Positions 21,274 through 30,400 of a stretch of DNA of 64,000 bases are shown here, piece by piece. Made by a program: the position numbers and the translations under genes. The DNA is from DASTFP01 sp963744345 (lineage in GTDB: Bacteria; Verrucomicrobiota; Verrucomicrobiia; Chthoniobacterales; Terrimicrobiaceae), in assembly GCA_963744345.1 (NCBI GenBank), contig CAVUTD010000024.1:272011-336010 (forward strand), given 5' to 3'. The notes under the pieces are model-generated. The model had not been told where the DNA came from and did no database searches. It saw only the letters and a program-made list of their open reading frames with translations. Numbering within the stretch: the stretch's first letter is position 1; each line of letters begins with the position of its first letter.

Positions 21274-22086
21274 GTGAGTGGCGGCCCGATGGCGATCCGA
21301 TCTTCACTCTGGAGCAGAACAACGTGCCCGCTCAGGGCACCACGCTTTCGCCTCTTCTGCTTTCCATACGCAGGCGCCGGCGCTTCGGTCTTCAATTCTT
21401 GGACGCCTGAATTTTCGACCTGGGGTGTCGAGGTGCATGGAGTTCAGCTGCCAGGGCGAGAGAATCGCCGAGCCGAGCCGCCCCTCGATTCGCTTACGCG
21501 ACTGGCCGAGGCCATGGCAACCGGGTTTGCCACGCACTTCGATCTGCCATTTTGTTTTTTCGGTCACAGCATGGGAGCACTTCTCTGTTTTGAGCTGACG
21601 CGGGTCCTTCGGCGTCGCCGTCTTGCACAACCGGCACAATTATTTCTATCAGGGGCACGTGCCCCGGATGCTTCGCGGAAGGAGCCGGACTTGCACACGC
21701 TCGCCAACGACGAATTCATCGAGCAAATCGCCGAACGTTACAACGGCATCCCTGAGGAAGTTCTTAGAGAGCGGGAATTATTAGAGTTGCTGTTGCCCGC
21801 TTTGCGCGCGGACTTTCGCGCGTTTGAGGCCTACCGATACATCGAGGAAGCCCCTCTAAACATCCCCTTAGCGGTATTCGGCGGAACAGCGGATCCTTTT
21901 GTTCAGGTGTCCGAGCTTGGGGCTTGGCGTCGACACACGGAACGGGAGCTTGAAATTCAACTCTTCCCCGGCGATCATTTCTTCCTCACTTCGTCCAGAA
22001 CAGCGCTCATCAACGCGATTGCCGGCCGGCTTTGTCGCGACAAAAGCTCAATGGAAAGGACGACGCCTGATCGGGACACACAATAA
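21274..22086 (+). CDS. Type II (editing) thioesterase
   Basis: About 270 aa from GTG 21274 (ATG 21289 is an alternative start). It has the alpha/beta-hydrolase pattern of stand-alone PKS/NRPS thioesterases: CFPYAGAGASVF near the N-terminus, a nucleophile elbow FGHSMGAL near residue 92, an Asp in GGTADPF and a catalytic His in FPGDHFFL. Members of this family remove aberrant acyl groups from stalled carrier proteins. It lies about 100 bp downstream of the last PKS gene on the same strand, so it belongs to the cluster. It does not replace a chain-releasing TE domain, none of which is present in the complete PKS genes here. Confidence 0.92.
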   Translation: MSGGPMAIRSSLWSRTTCPLRAPRFRLFCFPYAGAGASVFNSWTPEFSTWGVEVHGVQLPGRENRRAEPPLDSLTRLAEAMATGFATHFDLPFCFFGHSMGALLCFELTRVLRRRRLAQPAQLFLSGARAPDASRKEPDLHTLANDEFIEQIAERYNGIPEEVLRERELLELLLPALRADFRAFEAYRYIEEAPLNIPLAVFGGTADPFVQVSELGAWRRHTERELEIQLFPGDHFFLTSSRTALINAIAGRLCRDKSSMERTTPDRDTQ

Positions 22087-22202
22087 GCCGATTTCGATGG
22101 TTTTGTTGACCGCACGCAGCATGCTCGGCGATGGCTCTCAATCAGCCGGGGTGAGATGGGAAAACGCTTGCTTTGCCGAACTTCAATTCATATGTGGCAC
22201 CA

Positions 22203-22427
22203 ATGAGCGAGTCAGATCAGGATCAAACGATTTATAAGGTAGTTTTGAATCATGAGGAGCAGTATTCGATCTGGCCTGCGGACCGAGAGTGCCCGCTGGG
22301 CTGGCGCGAGGCGGGCAAATCGGGCCCGAAAGACGTCTGTCTTGCCTACATTAAGGAGGTTTGGATTGACATGCGGCCACTTAGCGTTCGAAAGCAGATG
22401 GAGGCGACCCGCACCTCTAACTCGTAA
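22203..22427 (+). CDS. MbtH-like protein
   Basis: 74 aa from ATG 22203. It shows the MbtH family signature almost in full: NHEEQYSIWPADRECPLGW, then a Gly-rich turn, CLAYIKEVWIDMRPLS. MbtH-like proteins bind NRPS adenylation domains and help them fold or function. No NRPS adenylation domain is in this window; the only adenylating domain is the FAAL at the start of the PKS. This suggests an NRPS partner to the left of the window, on the divergent arm of the cluster, or elsewhere in the genome. The upstream TTG at 22173 would add ten residues unlike the family, so ATG 22203 is preferred. The 115 bp gap after the thioesterase gene contains nothing else visible. Confidence 0.93.
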   Translation: MSESDQDQTIYKVVLNHEEQYSIWPADRECPLGWREAGKSGPKDVCLAYIKEVWIDMRPLSVRKQMEATRTSNS

Positions 22428-22570
22428 GCGGCGCTACCAAGAGGGTCTCTGGTTTGCCACCACACCTAATCTAGGAGCGGCTCGATCGCTTCGTATTCGC
22501 TACAGCTAAGGGGTGGTAGGCCGCGCAAAAGCAACCCTAATGCAGGAGCATCGTCGGGGTGCAAAATCGC

Positions 22571-24301
22571 TCACGAGGCGGCGGAGGATCCCGTAGCTAT
22601 CAAACTCGGGCTCGACGAGCTCGATGTGTCCGCAAAGGTGCGACCGGAAAAGCCAAAATCCGGTAAGTGCATCAATCTTTGGGTGGAAAGAAAACAGCGC
22701 ACGATCGGCTTTGAATTTCCTGAGTGCAGCTCCCAGGCTCTATTGAATACTCGCGTTTCGTCGACGGTCATTCGCATGCCCTGGCGAAGATATTCAGCCC
22801 ACGTGGACACCAAATATTCCAGATGGAACAAACCGGGCTCATCCAAACTTTCATCGAGCCCGCATTGAAACGCGCCGTTCCGCCGAATCGTAGCCTGAAT
22901 TTCCTGCATCAAAATTCGGAACTGCTCTCGATGCTCAATAGCGATGACGTATTCAATCGTTATTCTGATCGGCCCGTCGTCGTACTTTGGAACGAAAGGC
23001 AGATTTTGCAGGTAGTTGAGTGGCGCGGCTTCAACGCGGGCCTCCGTGGCGAAGTTGATCGAAAAGCGAAGCCCGAGAACCAGCCCAACCAGCGCCACGA
23101 GCGCTGCGGCAGCAAAAGTCGGATCGAGACCAACATACGCTGCCCCTGTCCCCCAAATCAGCGCCCCGAGCGCGATGCTGCCTTGCCCCAAAACTATCTG
23201 GAAGGAGTTCATCCGCCCTCGCACCCACCCCGGCATTACACGCTGCCCAGCCACCCAAATTTCAGATCCCACCAACGCCCAAGCTACGCCCGCAAGCGCC
23301 GCACAAATCATCAAAGCAGACACTTGCTGGATGGATGTCATCGCGATCATCACCCCGAGCACTATCGCCATCGCGATCGAGGTGATTGCATTTGCCGAAA
23401 TTCGCGGCCGGAGGTAAGGCAGCGCCATCACCGCTCCTCCCAGTGACCCGACGGCCACGAACATAAAGACGAGGCCAAGTTCGGCAGCGGAAAGGTTCAA
23501 TTCTCTGAGCGCCACGACCGGCAAAAGCGCCGGGACAATCGAGATAACCAGCGCAAAGAGCACATTTCGGAAAAGAATAATTTTTATGCGACGCGAGTTA
23601 CGAACGTAGCGCAGCGAAGAAATAAAGGATTCCGTGAAGTTCTCGCGCAGCACAGTCGACTCTATTTGGCGCGGTCTCCACTGCGATATGATAAGAGCGA
23701 CGATCAAAAACGTTAGCGCATTAACGGAAATGAATAGCGGCGCGTGAAGCAGCGGCAGCAGGAAACCGCCCAGAGCAGGACCCACTATTCCAGAGAGGTT
23801 CAATTGCACTCCGCCCAGCGTGATCGCGGAGGAGAGCTCTTCCTTACTGACGACATCGGGGACAATGGCTCCCCAAACCGGAGCGCCAAACGCAAGCCCG
23901 ATTCCAAGGACGAAAATGCAAGCAAGCACAACATGAGGTTTAATCACTCCTGCCCATGCTCCAAGAGCCAGAAGCGCTGCGCATGCTCCCTGCCACAAGA
24001 CAGCACTCACGATCACAACGCGCCGATTTACGATGTCAGCGAAAGCCCCGGCTGGCAGGGTGAATAGGAAGAATGGCAAGGAGGCTGCGGTGGCCATCAG
24101 GGAGAGCGAAAGCGACGAAGCACCTAGATCATGCATTAACCACGTGGCAGCCAGATCTTGGGATGAGACGACTATTCCCGACAGCAGGCTCGCCAGCCAT
24201 AAGCGGCAAAACACGGGGTTTCGAAGCGCAAACCAGGTGGAGGTTGGTCTCATCTTATCACGAGCGGCACGAAAGAAGGCAGTCGCTTCCGTTGATCGCA
24301 T
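22571..24301 (-). CDS. MFS transporter with C-terminal monooxygenase-like domain (exporter)
   Basis: 576 aa. The first 400 or so residues hold about 11-12 hydrophobic segments and the MFS loop FADIVNRRVVIVSA after TM2, matching the MFS_3/enterobactin-exporter type (PF05977-like). The last 140 residues are soluble, include ITIEYVIAIEHREQFRILM, and resemble the ABM-like domain often found at the C-terminus of this group. It is convergent with the PKS genes and starts 144 bp beyond MbtH, so it is a candidate product exporter or self-resistance gene (inference). A downstream ATG (MRPTSTWF, 24253) is an alternative start; a GGAG lies about 13 bp upstream of 24301. Confidence 0.88.
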   Translation of the reverse strand: MRSTEATAFFRAARDKMRPTSTWFALRNPVFCRLWLASLLSGIVVSSQDLAATWLMHDLGASSLSLSLMATAASLPFFLFTLPAGAFADIVNRRVVIVSAVLWQGACAALLALGAWAGVIKPHVVLACIFVLGIGLAFGAPVWGAIVPDVVSKEELSSAITLGGVQLNLSGIVGPALGGFLLPLLHAPLFISVNALTFLIVALIISQWRPRQIESTVLRENFTESFISSLRYVRNSRRIKIILFRNVLFALVISIVPALLPVVALRELNLSAAELGLVFMFVAVGSLGGAVMALPYLRPRISANAITSIAMAIVLGVMIAMTSIQQVSALMICAALAGVAWALVGSEIWVAGQRVMPGWVRGRMNSFQIVLGQGSIALGALIWGTGAAYVGLDPTFAAAALVALVGLVLGLRFSINFATEARVEAAPLNYLQNLPFVPKYDDGPIRITIEYVIAIEHREQFRILMQEIQATIRRNGAFQCGLDESLDEPGLFHLEYLVSTWAEYLRQGMRMTVDETRVFNRAWELHSGNSKPIVRCFLSTQRLMHLPDFGFSGRTFADTSSSSSPSLIATGSSAAS

Positions 24302-24613
24302 TGATGATTGCGATCTCCATAAACAGCTAATGATCAGACAGAGCTCGGGAGATCAAGTCTATAGTGACGAACGAGATCCTGGCCTCTATGATCGGGAGTA
24401 CAGGGCGATGAACGGTTTCCTAATGGTAGCGGGTTGACCAGTGTTCAATATCGCATTTTTGCGGTTGATTCTGGTTGCCACGACATCTCTGAGACTGGGA
24501 GACGGCTCTATCGATTTTTACACGTTTCGGCATAGGCGCCTTGTTTTGCTCTTTTCGACTACCGTGCGCTCATCACGTATCGGTCAAGCTTCAAATGGCT
24601 CTTTGTGCAGGAC
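24302..24613. other. Intergenic region, nothing recognised
   Basis: This 312 bp stretch between two minus-strand genes has no frame resembling a protein and no clear hairpin with a T-tract. It presumably contains the promoter of the MFS gene and the 3' end of the dehydrogenase transcript. Confidence 0.4.
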
Positions 24614-25639
24614 TTATGAAACAGAAACGGCCCTGCTTCGAAGTCGCATCACCGTTTCGGGTTGGGCTACCCGACAGCTAAGCGGCGGCAGCCCGCGCAA
24701 AAGCAACTCCAGATCGCTAACAACCATATTGCCGATTTCCGTAAAAGCCTCCTGGATACCACCTGAGCGATGAGCTGAGAGGATGACATTGGGAACGTCA
24801 CGGATAGAATGTTCCTTAGAAAATGGCTCCTCCGGAAAGACATCCGTCGCCACTTTGAGATGCCCCGACTTCGCGGCGGCGGTTAGTGCTTCGAAATCGA
24901 CCACTCCAGCCCTGCTCATCAGCACAAAGAGCCCTCCGCGGCGAATGAGCGATAACTCACGTGCACCAAGGAACCCCTGATTTTCCGAAGTGACGCTCGC
25001 GAAAACGAACACCGCGTCGGATGTGGATAGCACTTCTTCGAGGCTGGCGGGTGTGCAGTCGTTGTTGAGGATCTCTCGCTCCGGCAACCACGGATCATAA
25101 ACCTTCACCGCACATCGAAACGGTCGGACCATCGGACGAAAGGCCCGGGCCAAATCCCCGAAGCCGATGATCCCGACACGAGAACCCGTGAAAAGGAAAC
25201 AATCGCGATTGCTCTCTAAGCCATAAATTTCGCTTCGTTCCCGAAACGCTCGATCGTTCTTGCTGACGCCTCTCGCGAGATCGAGAGCGAGTGCAAGAGC
25301 CATTTCGGCGACGGGAACAGCAAACGCCGGACTGGCGACAAGGACGCGAATACCGTGCGCGAAACAATAGTCGTAATCGATGTTCGGAAGAAAATTGCCT
25401 TCTACATTAAATATTGCCCGTAACTTCTTACTTGTCTCCAATCTCTCCCGCGGAAGGTCCGTTTGACCGATGACCACCTCTGCCTCGGGCAAGGCCTTCT
25501 CAAGTATTTCGGACGGCATTGGGCCGGTGTCGAATACGATCAGATCCGCCAACTCGGAAAGCTTACTTCGCGCCCTCTGGTCAAAAATCAGATTCATAGT
25601 ACGAGGTTGAGGGTCGACGATAATCGTTGTCTTGCTCAT
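24614..25639 (-). CDS. D-isomer-specific 2-hydroxyacid dehydrogenase
   Basis: 341 aa from the ATG at 25639 (MSKTTIIVDPQ); the frame is open further upstream, but the extra 27 residues are unlike the family. The NAD-binding domain carries VGIIGFGDLARAF (GxGxxA), the catalytic Arg in SRAGVVDFEAL, the Glu in TDVFPEEPF and the His in SAHRSGG, the standard catalytic set. Family members reduce 2-keto acids to D-2-hydroxy acids or act on phosphoglycerate; the substrate cannot be read from the sequence. It is on the same strand as the MFS exporter and could supply or process a hydroxyacid unit for the metabolite, but that is only positional inference. Confidence 0.88.
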   Translation of the reverse strand: MSKTTIIVDPQPRTMNLIFDQRARSKLSELADLIVFDTGPMPSEILEKALPEAEVVIGQTDLPRERLETSKKLRAIFNVEGNFLPNIDYDYCFAHGIRVLVASPAFAVPVAEMALALALDLARGVSKNDRAFRERSEIYGLESNRDCFLFTGSRVGIIGFGDLARAFRPMVRPFRCAVKVYDPWLPEREILNNDCTPASLEEVLSTSDAVFVFASVTSENQGFLGARELSLIRRGGLFVLMSRAGVVDFEALTAAAKSGHLKVATDVFPEEPFSKEHSIRDVPNVILSAHRSGGIQEAFTEIGNMVVSDLELLLRGLPPLSCRVAQPETVMRLRSRAVSVS

Positions 25640-26438
25640 AAGCCTACCCAAGCGTTCATTAACTGAGCATTGATCCTGCCTTACCGTTCGAATCTGCTTT
25701 GATTGACCGATCTCGATCAATGGCGTCGGTAATGATAGTAAAGCTTCCTATTACCACAAGCGAACAGAACATCCGGACAGGGCATGCCATGTCTGATTGT
25801 ACCGATGAAGAGCCGCTTGAAGCTTGGATAGGATCCGCTCGCGAGGCTCAAATCGGGCTATGGATTCGGCAACACCGCCTCCCCGCCAGAACCCTTTAAC
25901 CCCGGCCTTCGGCTCATCGAGGGCGGCCCCACCCGGGAAAGGGGGCCCCGAGAGTCACCTGGTGTGTAGAGAAGGAGACAGAAATGAGCATGCAAAGACA
26001 TCAAGAGGAAACAATCGCTGAGCGTGGCATTTAGGAGGGAAACAGCGACGGGATTCTCCGACCGGTCTGACGAATGCGAAAATGTTTCCGTTGCTTTGGT
26101 GCGCCGACCTACGCGAAAGCGTTTTCGCAAGCTGTCGATGTTCTCGATCCCAGCGGGTCCAGCCTCAGATTGGAAAACATGCCACCATTCGGATCGTGTT
26201 AACGGCCGGAAAGGGTATTTGGCGGTTTATGCTGCCAGCGCAAATCGCCGTGATCTCCACGGAGTTCCACAGTATCATTCTCGAAAGCCAAAACGAAACC
26301 TCAATGATGATGGCGAAGTCTCTACAACCGCTCTCCCCACGATCTGCGAAAAGCAAGAAGCCAAACGTGTCGTGCTCACAGCGTTAGCGCGATCATAAGG
26401 TCCCGAATTGGCGCGCGGAACAACACTATCCAAAGTTT
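25640..26438. other. Intergenic region with a GC hairpin and a mini-ORF
   Basis: This 800 bp gap lies between divergent genes. It contains a GC-rich hairpin (GGCCCC 25925-25930 with GGGGCC 25942-25947), then AAGGAGA 7 bp before ATG 25984, which opens a 16-codon frame (MSMQRHQEETIAERGI) ending at 26034. This could be a leader peptide or the start of a broken small gene. The remaining 400 bp hold overlapping open frames without recognisable similarity. Confidence 0.3.
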
Positions 26439-27611
26439 ATGAGAGCACTCTGCTGGCATGGCAAATCTGACGTCCGGGTTGATTCGGTTGCTGATCCGGT
26501 AATTCAGGAACCGACCGACGCGGTCATCAAAATTACCTCGACTGCGATTTGCGGGTCAGACCTCCATCTTTACGACGGTTTCATGGTCGAGATGAAGAAA
26601 GGCGACGTCCTCGGCCATGAGCCCATGGGAATCGTTGTCGAGGTTGGCAGCGCGGTGACCAAGCTCAAGAAAGGGGACCGCGTCGTCGTGCCATTCGTCA
26701 TCGCCTGCGGCCAATGCTTCTTCTGTAAGAAGAATCTCTTCGCCGGCTGTGAAACAACAAACCCCGACGCGGCGAAAGCCCGCCTTCTCATGGGGCACGC
26801 GCCGGCGGGTCTCTTCGGCTATTCGCACTTGCTGGGCGGCTACGCCGGTGGGCAGGCGGAATATCTCCGCGTGCCGCACGCCGATGTCGGACCGATCAAG
26901 ATCGAATCGGATCTTCCGGATGAGAAAGTGCTTTTTCTCTCGGACATCTTCCCTACCGGCTGGATGGCTGCGGAAAATGCGGATATCGAGCCCGGCGACA
27001 CCGTCGCGGTGTGGGGCTGCGGTCCCGTCGCGCAAATGTGCATCCAGAGCTGCTGGATGTTTGGCGCAGGACGTGTGATCGCCATAGATCGGGTCCCTGA
27101 GCGGCTTACGATGGCGGCGACAGCTGGTCGAGCGGAAACCATCAACTTCGACAAAGAGGATGTCTCTGAGCGGTTGACTGATATGACGCAAGGCCGCGGT
27201 CCGGACCGCTGTATCGACGCGGTCGGCTGCGAGGCGCACGAGACAGGCTCAGTGGACGCGGTGCTGGATAAGGTCAAGACGACGCTGATGCTGGCGACCG
27301 ATCGCGTACACGCCTTGCGGCAGGCAATCTTCAACTGTCGAAAAGGAGGCACGGTCTCAGTCCCAGGCGTTTATGTGGGGATGGTGGACAAGCTGCCGTT
27401 CGGCGCCGTGGTGAACAAGGGTTTGACCATCAGATCTGGACAGACGCACGTGCAGCGATACTCGCAGTCGCTGCTGGAAAAAATTGAATCCGGCCAAATC
27501 GATCCCTCCTTCGTGATCACGCACCGCCTCCCGCTGGAGGAAGCGCCAGCGGCTTACAAGACTTTTCGCGACAAAAAGGACGGCTGCATCAAAGTCGTCC
27601 TAAAGCCATAA
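26439..27611 (+). CDS. Zinc-dependent alcohol dehydrogenase (formaldehyde-dehydrogenase-like)
   Basis: 390 aa medium-chain dehydrogenase. Catalytic zinc ligands are visible in STAICGSDLHLYDG (Cys near 38) and GHEPMG (His/Glu near 61). The structural zinc site is CGQCFFCKKNLFAGC near 91-105, and the Rossmann motif is VAVWGCGPVAQMC near 189. The extended loop with a second insertion resembles the glutathione-independent formaldehyde dehydrogenase branch. Its stop overlaps the start of the next gene by one base (TAATG), so the two are probably cotranslated. Substrate is unknown. No good ribosome site is visible before the ATG. Confidence 0.92.
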   Translation: MRALCWHGKSDVRVDSVADPVIQEPTDAVIKITSTAICGSDLHLYDGFMVEMKKGDVLGHEPMGIVVEVGSAVTKLKKGDRVVVPFVIACGQCFFCKKNLFAGCETTNPDAAKARLLMGHAPAGLFGYSHLLGGYAGGQAEYLRVPHADVGPIKIESDLPDEKVLFLSDIFPTGWMAAENADIEPGDTVAVWGCGPVAQMCIQSCWMFGAGRVIAIDRVPERLTMAATAGRAETINFDKEDVSERLTDMTQGRGPDRCIDAVGCEAHETGSVDAVLDKVKTTLMLATDRVHALRQAIFNCRKGGTVSVPGVYVGMVDKLPFGAVVNKGLTIRSGQTHVQRYSQSLLEKIESGQIDPSFVITHRLPLEEAPAAYKTFRDKKDGCIKVVLKP

Positions 27612-28705
27612 TGCGTCACTTCGAACGTCTCATTCGCATCGCCGCAGCCTTATCCTGTGGGGTGGCAGCGTTTGCGCTTCGAGCAGAAGATAGCACGCTC
27701 GAAGAAGTCGCCAGCTTTCCCAAACAACAGGTGACCGGGGTGACCGTATCGGCGAAAGGCCGCGTGTTCGTCAATTTCCCATTCTGGTCCGACGACCATA
27801 CGATCTCGGTTGCGGAAGTCGTCGACGGAAAGCTGCAGCCGTTTCCTGACGAGGCATGGAATGCGAAGGACGGTCCCGTTGACAAGCGCTGGGTTTGTGT
27901 GCAGAGCGTCGTCGTCGATGACCAAGACGCATTATGGGTCCTTGATCCTGCTTCGCCGAAAACCGAGGCCGTCGTGAAAGGCGGACCGAAGCTCGTCAAG
28001 ATCGATCTCGGAACGAATAAAGTTGCGCAAACGATTATCTTTGACGAAAGCATCGCGCCGGAGCGCTCCTATTTAAACGATGTGCGCGTGGACACAAAGA
28101 CGGGCCACGCCTTCATCACCGAGAGCGGCACCGGGGCGATCGTCGTCGTCGGTTTGAAAACGGGAAAAACTCGCCGGTTGCTGGCCGATCATCCTTCTAC
28201 AAAGGTCGAACCCGACGCGCAGATCGTCGTTGACGGCATGAAGATCATCGATCCGAAGACCGGTAACGCGCCGGCGTTTCACGCCGACGGGATCGCCTTC
28301 GACAAAGAGGGTGGCTGGCTTTACTATCACGCGTTGACCGGCGCGACGATGTACCGAATAAGAACCGAGCACTTGCGCGATGAGTCGCTGACCAGCGCAC
28401 AGCTCGGCGAAAAAGTGGAGAAGCTCGCCACGACGCCCAAGCCCGACGGCATGCTCGAAGGGCGCGGAGGAGCCGTCTATCTCGCGGCCTTCGAGAAAAA
28501 CGCCATCATGCGCTTCGACTCGAGCTCCGGAAAGACGGCCACCGTCGTCGAAGACAATCGCCTGCAATGGCCGGACACCCTGGCGTGGGGACCTGACGGC
28601 AAACTTTACGTCACCACTTCGCAAATCCACCGAATGCCCAAATACCACGCCGGTCAAAGCAAGCAGCAAGGCCCCTTTATGGTCTATCGACTCAAAGTGC
28701 CGTGA
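27611..28705 (+). CDS. Yellow / major royal jelly family secreted protein
   Basis: 364 aa with an N-terminal signal peptide (hydrophobic IAAALSCGVAAFALRA, likely cleaved near residue 25). The mature part is a beta-propeller with motifs of bacterial MRJP/yellow proteins: WVCVQSVVVDDQDALWVLDP, SYLNDVRVDT, HADGIAFDKEGGWLYYHALTG and QWPDTLAWGPDGKLYVTTS. Bacterial members are SMP-30-like periplasmic proteins of poorly known function. It is translationally coupled to the alcohol dehydrogenase upstream, so the pair may act on one metabolite (inference). Confidence 0.9.
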   Translation: MRHFERLIRIAAALSCGVAAFALRAEDSTLEEVASFPKQQVTGVTVSAKGRVFVNFPFWSDDHTISVAEVVDGKLQPFPDEAWNAKDGPVDKRWVCVQSVVVDDQDALWVLDPASPKTEAVVKGGPKLVKIDLGTNKVAQTIIFDESIAPERSYLNDVRVDTKTGHAFITESGTGAIVVVGLKTGKTRRLLADHPSTKVEPDAQIVVDGMKIIDPKTGNAPAFHADGIAFDKEGGWLYYHALTGATMYRIRTEHLRDESLTSAQLGEKVEKLATTPKPDGMLEGRGGAVYLAAFEKNAIMRFDSSSGKTATVVEDNRLQWPDTLAWGPDGKLYVTTSQIHRMPKYHAGQSKQQGPFMVYRLKVP

Positions 28706-28781
28706 CTACCGACGCTGTCGAATCACCGCCGACCGCCGTCCAACGCAAATGCCTGTCGACAGTGGTGACCATCGGTCCCGG

Positions 28782-28798
28782 GAGACCCAGGAGGTCTC
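28782..28798 (+). terminator. Possible hairpin terminator after the ADH/MRJP operon
   Basis: GAGACC and GGTCTC form a perfect 6-bp stem with a 5-base loop, 77 bp after the MRJP stop codon. There is no T-tract, so intrinsic termination is doubtful. Confidence 0.25.
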
Positions 28799-28845
28799 GA
28801 GCTCACAGGATTTCGTCTAGGAAGATGACGATTTAAGAGAGAAGT

Positions 28846-29615
28846 CTAAACGCGCCGATGATGACGCACGATCCCGAGAGCGCCTACTGACGCTGCCAAC
28901 ATCAACGCCGTCGAACCCGCATCAGGCACCTGCTCGCCTCCATGACCTCCGTTGCCTCCACCGTCAGCTGCAGTTAGGGTGAAGTTGAATCCTCCGGTGC
29001 CCGATCCTCCGAGTCCATTCCGTATTTGCTCGCTGAATATGAACCGGTCATTCCGGCACTGAGAGTTCCGGTATTAGTACCAGCAAGCCCATTGGGAAAA
29101 TGCTCAAGGAGAACAGATGTAGTGGCACCCGTCTTGGTGTCCCGGTAGATCTGACCTCCGGAAGGACTAAGGTCAGTCAGTTGCCCAAGGATCTCCGACG
29201 TAGAACCAGAATTGTTGTTGGCAGGCAAGCTACCCGTAAACGAGTAGTTGGCTCTTTCGGTCAACGTGAAATCGATCAGCGTGAATGCCACCGCGGAAGA
29301 ACTCTGTCCCTGAGGGGAACCCTGGTTCGTGAACGTGTGGGATCCGCTAAAGACCGCCTGCGTGAGGTCATTGAAGAAGTTACATGTCCCATTTGTTGTG
29401 GCTGTCGCTCCCTCCGCGCTTCCCTCCGCAGAAAGCGAGAAGGAATACGGAACGGGAAGTAGTTCGACGTCATTTTCCACATGCTGCTGCACTCCTGATC
29501 CTATGGACCCAGTAACAGAGGCAAACTGCCCGGATCGAGTGTAAGGCCTATTGCCGGAGGCTTGCCAATGCAGGCGAGGACGAGCGCAATAGCTAAAAGG
29601 GGGATCTTTTATCAT
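28846..29615 (-). pseudogene. VPDSG-CTERM sorted exported protein, three frame breaks
   Basis: An ideal ribosome site (GAGGAGG) lies 9 bp before the ATG at 29615. Removing one A from the run after ATGAT gives a signal peptide (IPLLAIALVLACIG). The main body, rich in Ser/Thr/Gly (about 29500-29010), lies in a second frame. Near 29015 a further shift leads to GTGGFNFTLTAADGGG, then VPDAGST, a hydrophobic helix and a basic end (RHHRRV), which is the Verrucomicrobia-type PEP-CTERM sorting tail. Such proteins are thought to be recognised by an exosortase and anchored or secreted. Three breaks in 770 bp mean a decayed gene or local sequence errors. The promoter should lie in 29616-29700. Confidence 0.75.
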
Positions 29616-29922
29616 GGGCCTGCCTCCTCAGCTTAAAACATGCCACGTATAACGCATCCTGCATAAGACTTTGAGCACGTAGATGAGACTTCACGTCAAC
29701 GTCGTGACGCTCCCAAGCTACACCCATTGTGTAAGGAATACTGACAATGGTAAGAACTCCAAACAACAGCGCTCCACTTGAAGGCTAACGACCAGGGCGC
29801 GGGTGACTTCGTTAGCACAAGAATCCGCATGAATGTCTCTAAGGATTACAAAGCGGTTCTTCAAATATCAATAGACTCACCGAATTGCTTGGCTCGCCGT
29901 CGTTTGAGCGAGAATTGAAAAG

Positions 29923-30125
29923 ATGCCAAAGCCAGGAAAGCAGACCTCAACAAAGAGGAAGAAAACGAGCTCTCTCCAATCTCAACTGAAGTCCACCGTT
30001 GTCTCAGCACTGGCAAGTCTTGAGCCGTTCAGCGCACGGCTCTTGTCGCCGCCGCCCAGGAAGGGCTGCGAGCATTAAAAGAAAAAAAACGTTGCGAACG
30101 TTTCGTCGCAGCCCTGCACCACTGA
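29923..30125 (+). CDS. Small basic protein, frame-broken, unknown
   Basis: From ATG 29923 the frame reads MPKPGKQTSTKRKK, then LKSTVVSALASLEP; near 30030 a one-base shift continues as RTALVAAAQEGLRALKEKKR to the TGA at 30125. Together this makes about 67 residues, Lys/Ala-rich and helical. No family is recognised and no strong ribosome site is present, so it may be spurious. The surrounding 780 bp (29616-30400) hold no other gene. Confidence 0.3.
30063..30114. repeat. Nested inverted repeats
   Basis: The outer arms GGGCTGCGA (30063-30071) and TCGCAGCCC (30106-30114) match perfectly. Inside them AAACGTT (30087-30093) and AACGTTT (30097-30103) form a second perfect stem around GCG. This could be a transcript hairpin or protein-binding site, or a by-product of the small open frame it overlaps. 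Confidence 0.4.
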
Positions 30126-30400
30126 ATCCCAAGAGATCGTCGGCATCCCTTCTTCACTGAATGCAAGCCAGGCTGTCTTCGCCTCTTATCTTGGGTAAGT
30201 AAAGCCGCGGTAGTCGCGTGGAAGTATGGCCAGCGGATACCTTCCGGCGCCGCAAGGAAGCTATTGTCTATTGCCAGAAAGAATCCGTAGATTTTAGTGG
30301 AGGCTTGAACGGGTGACGCAGGCCTGTTGAAGATCGCTCATTTTTCGCCCGGTATCTAATCTGGCACAATGCCAATGTTTGCAACGGCTAGCGAGCCGAG

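Noticed and set aside
26556..27239. 227-codon minus-strand frame
   Set aside because: Lies entirely inside the zinc alcohol dehydrogenase gene and has no known motif.
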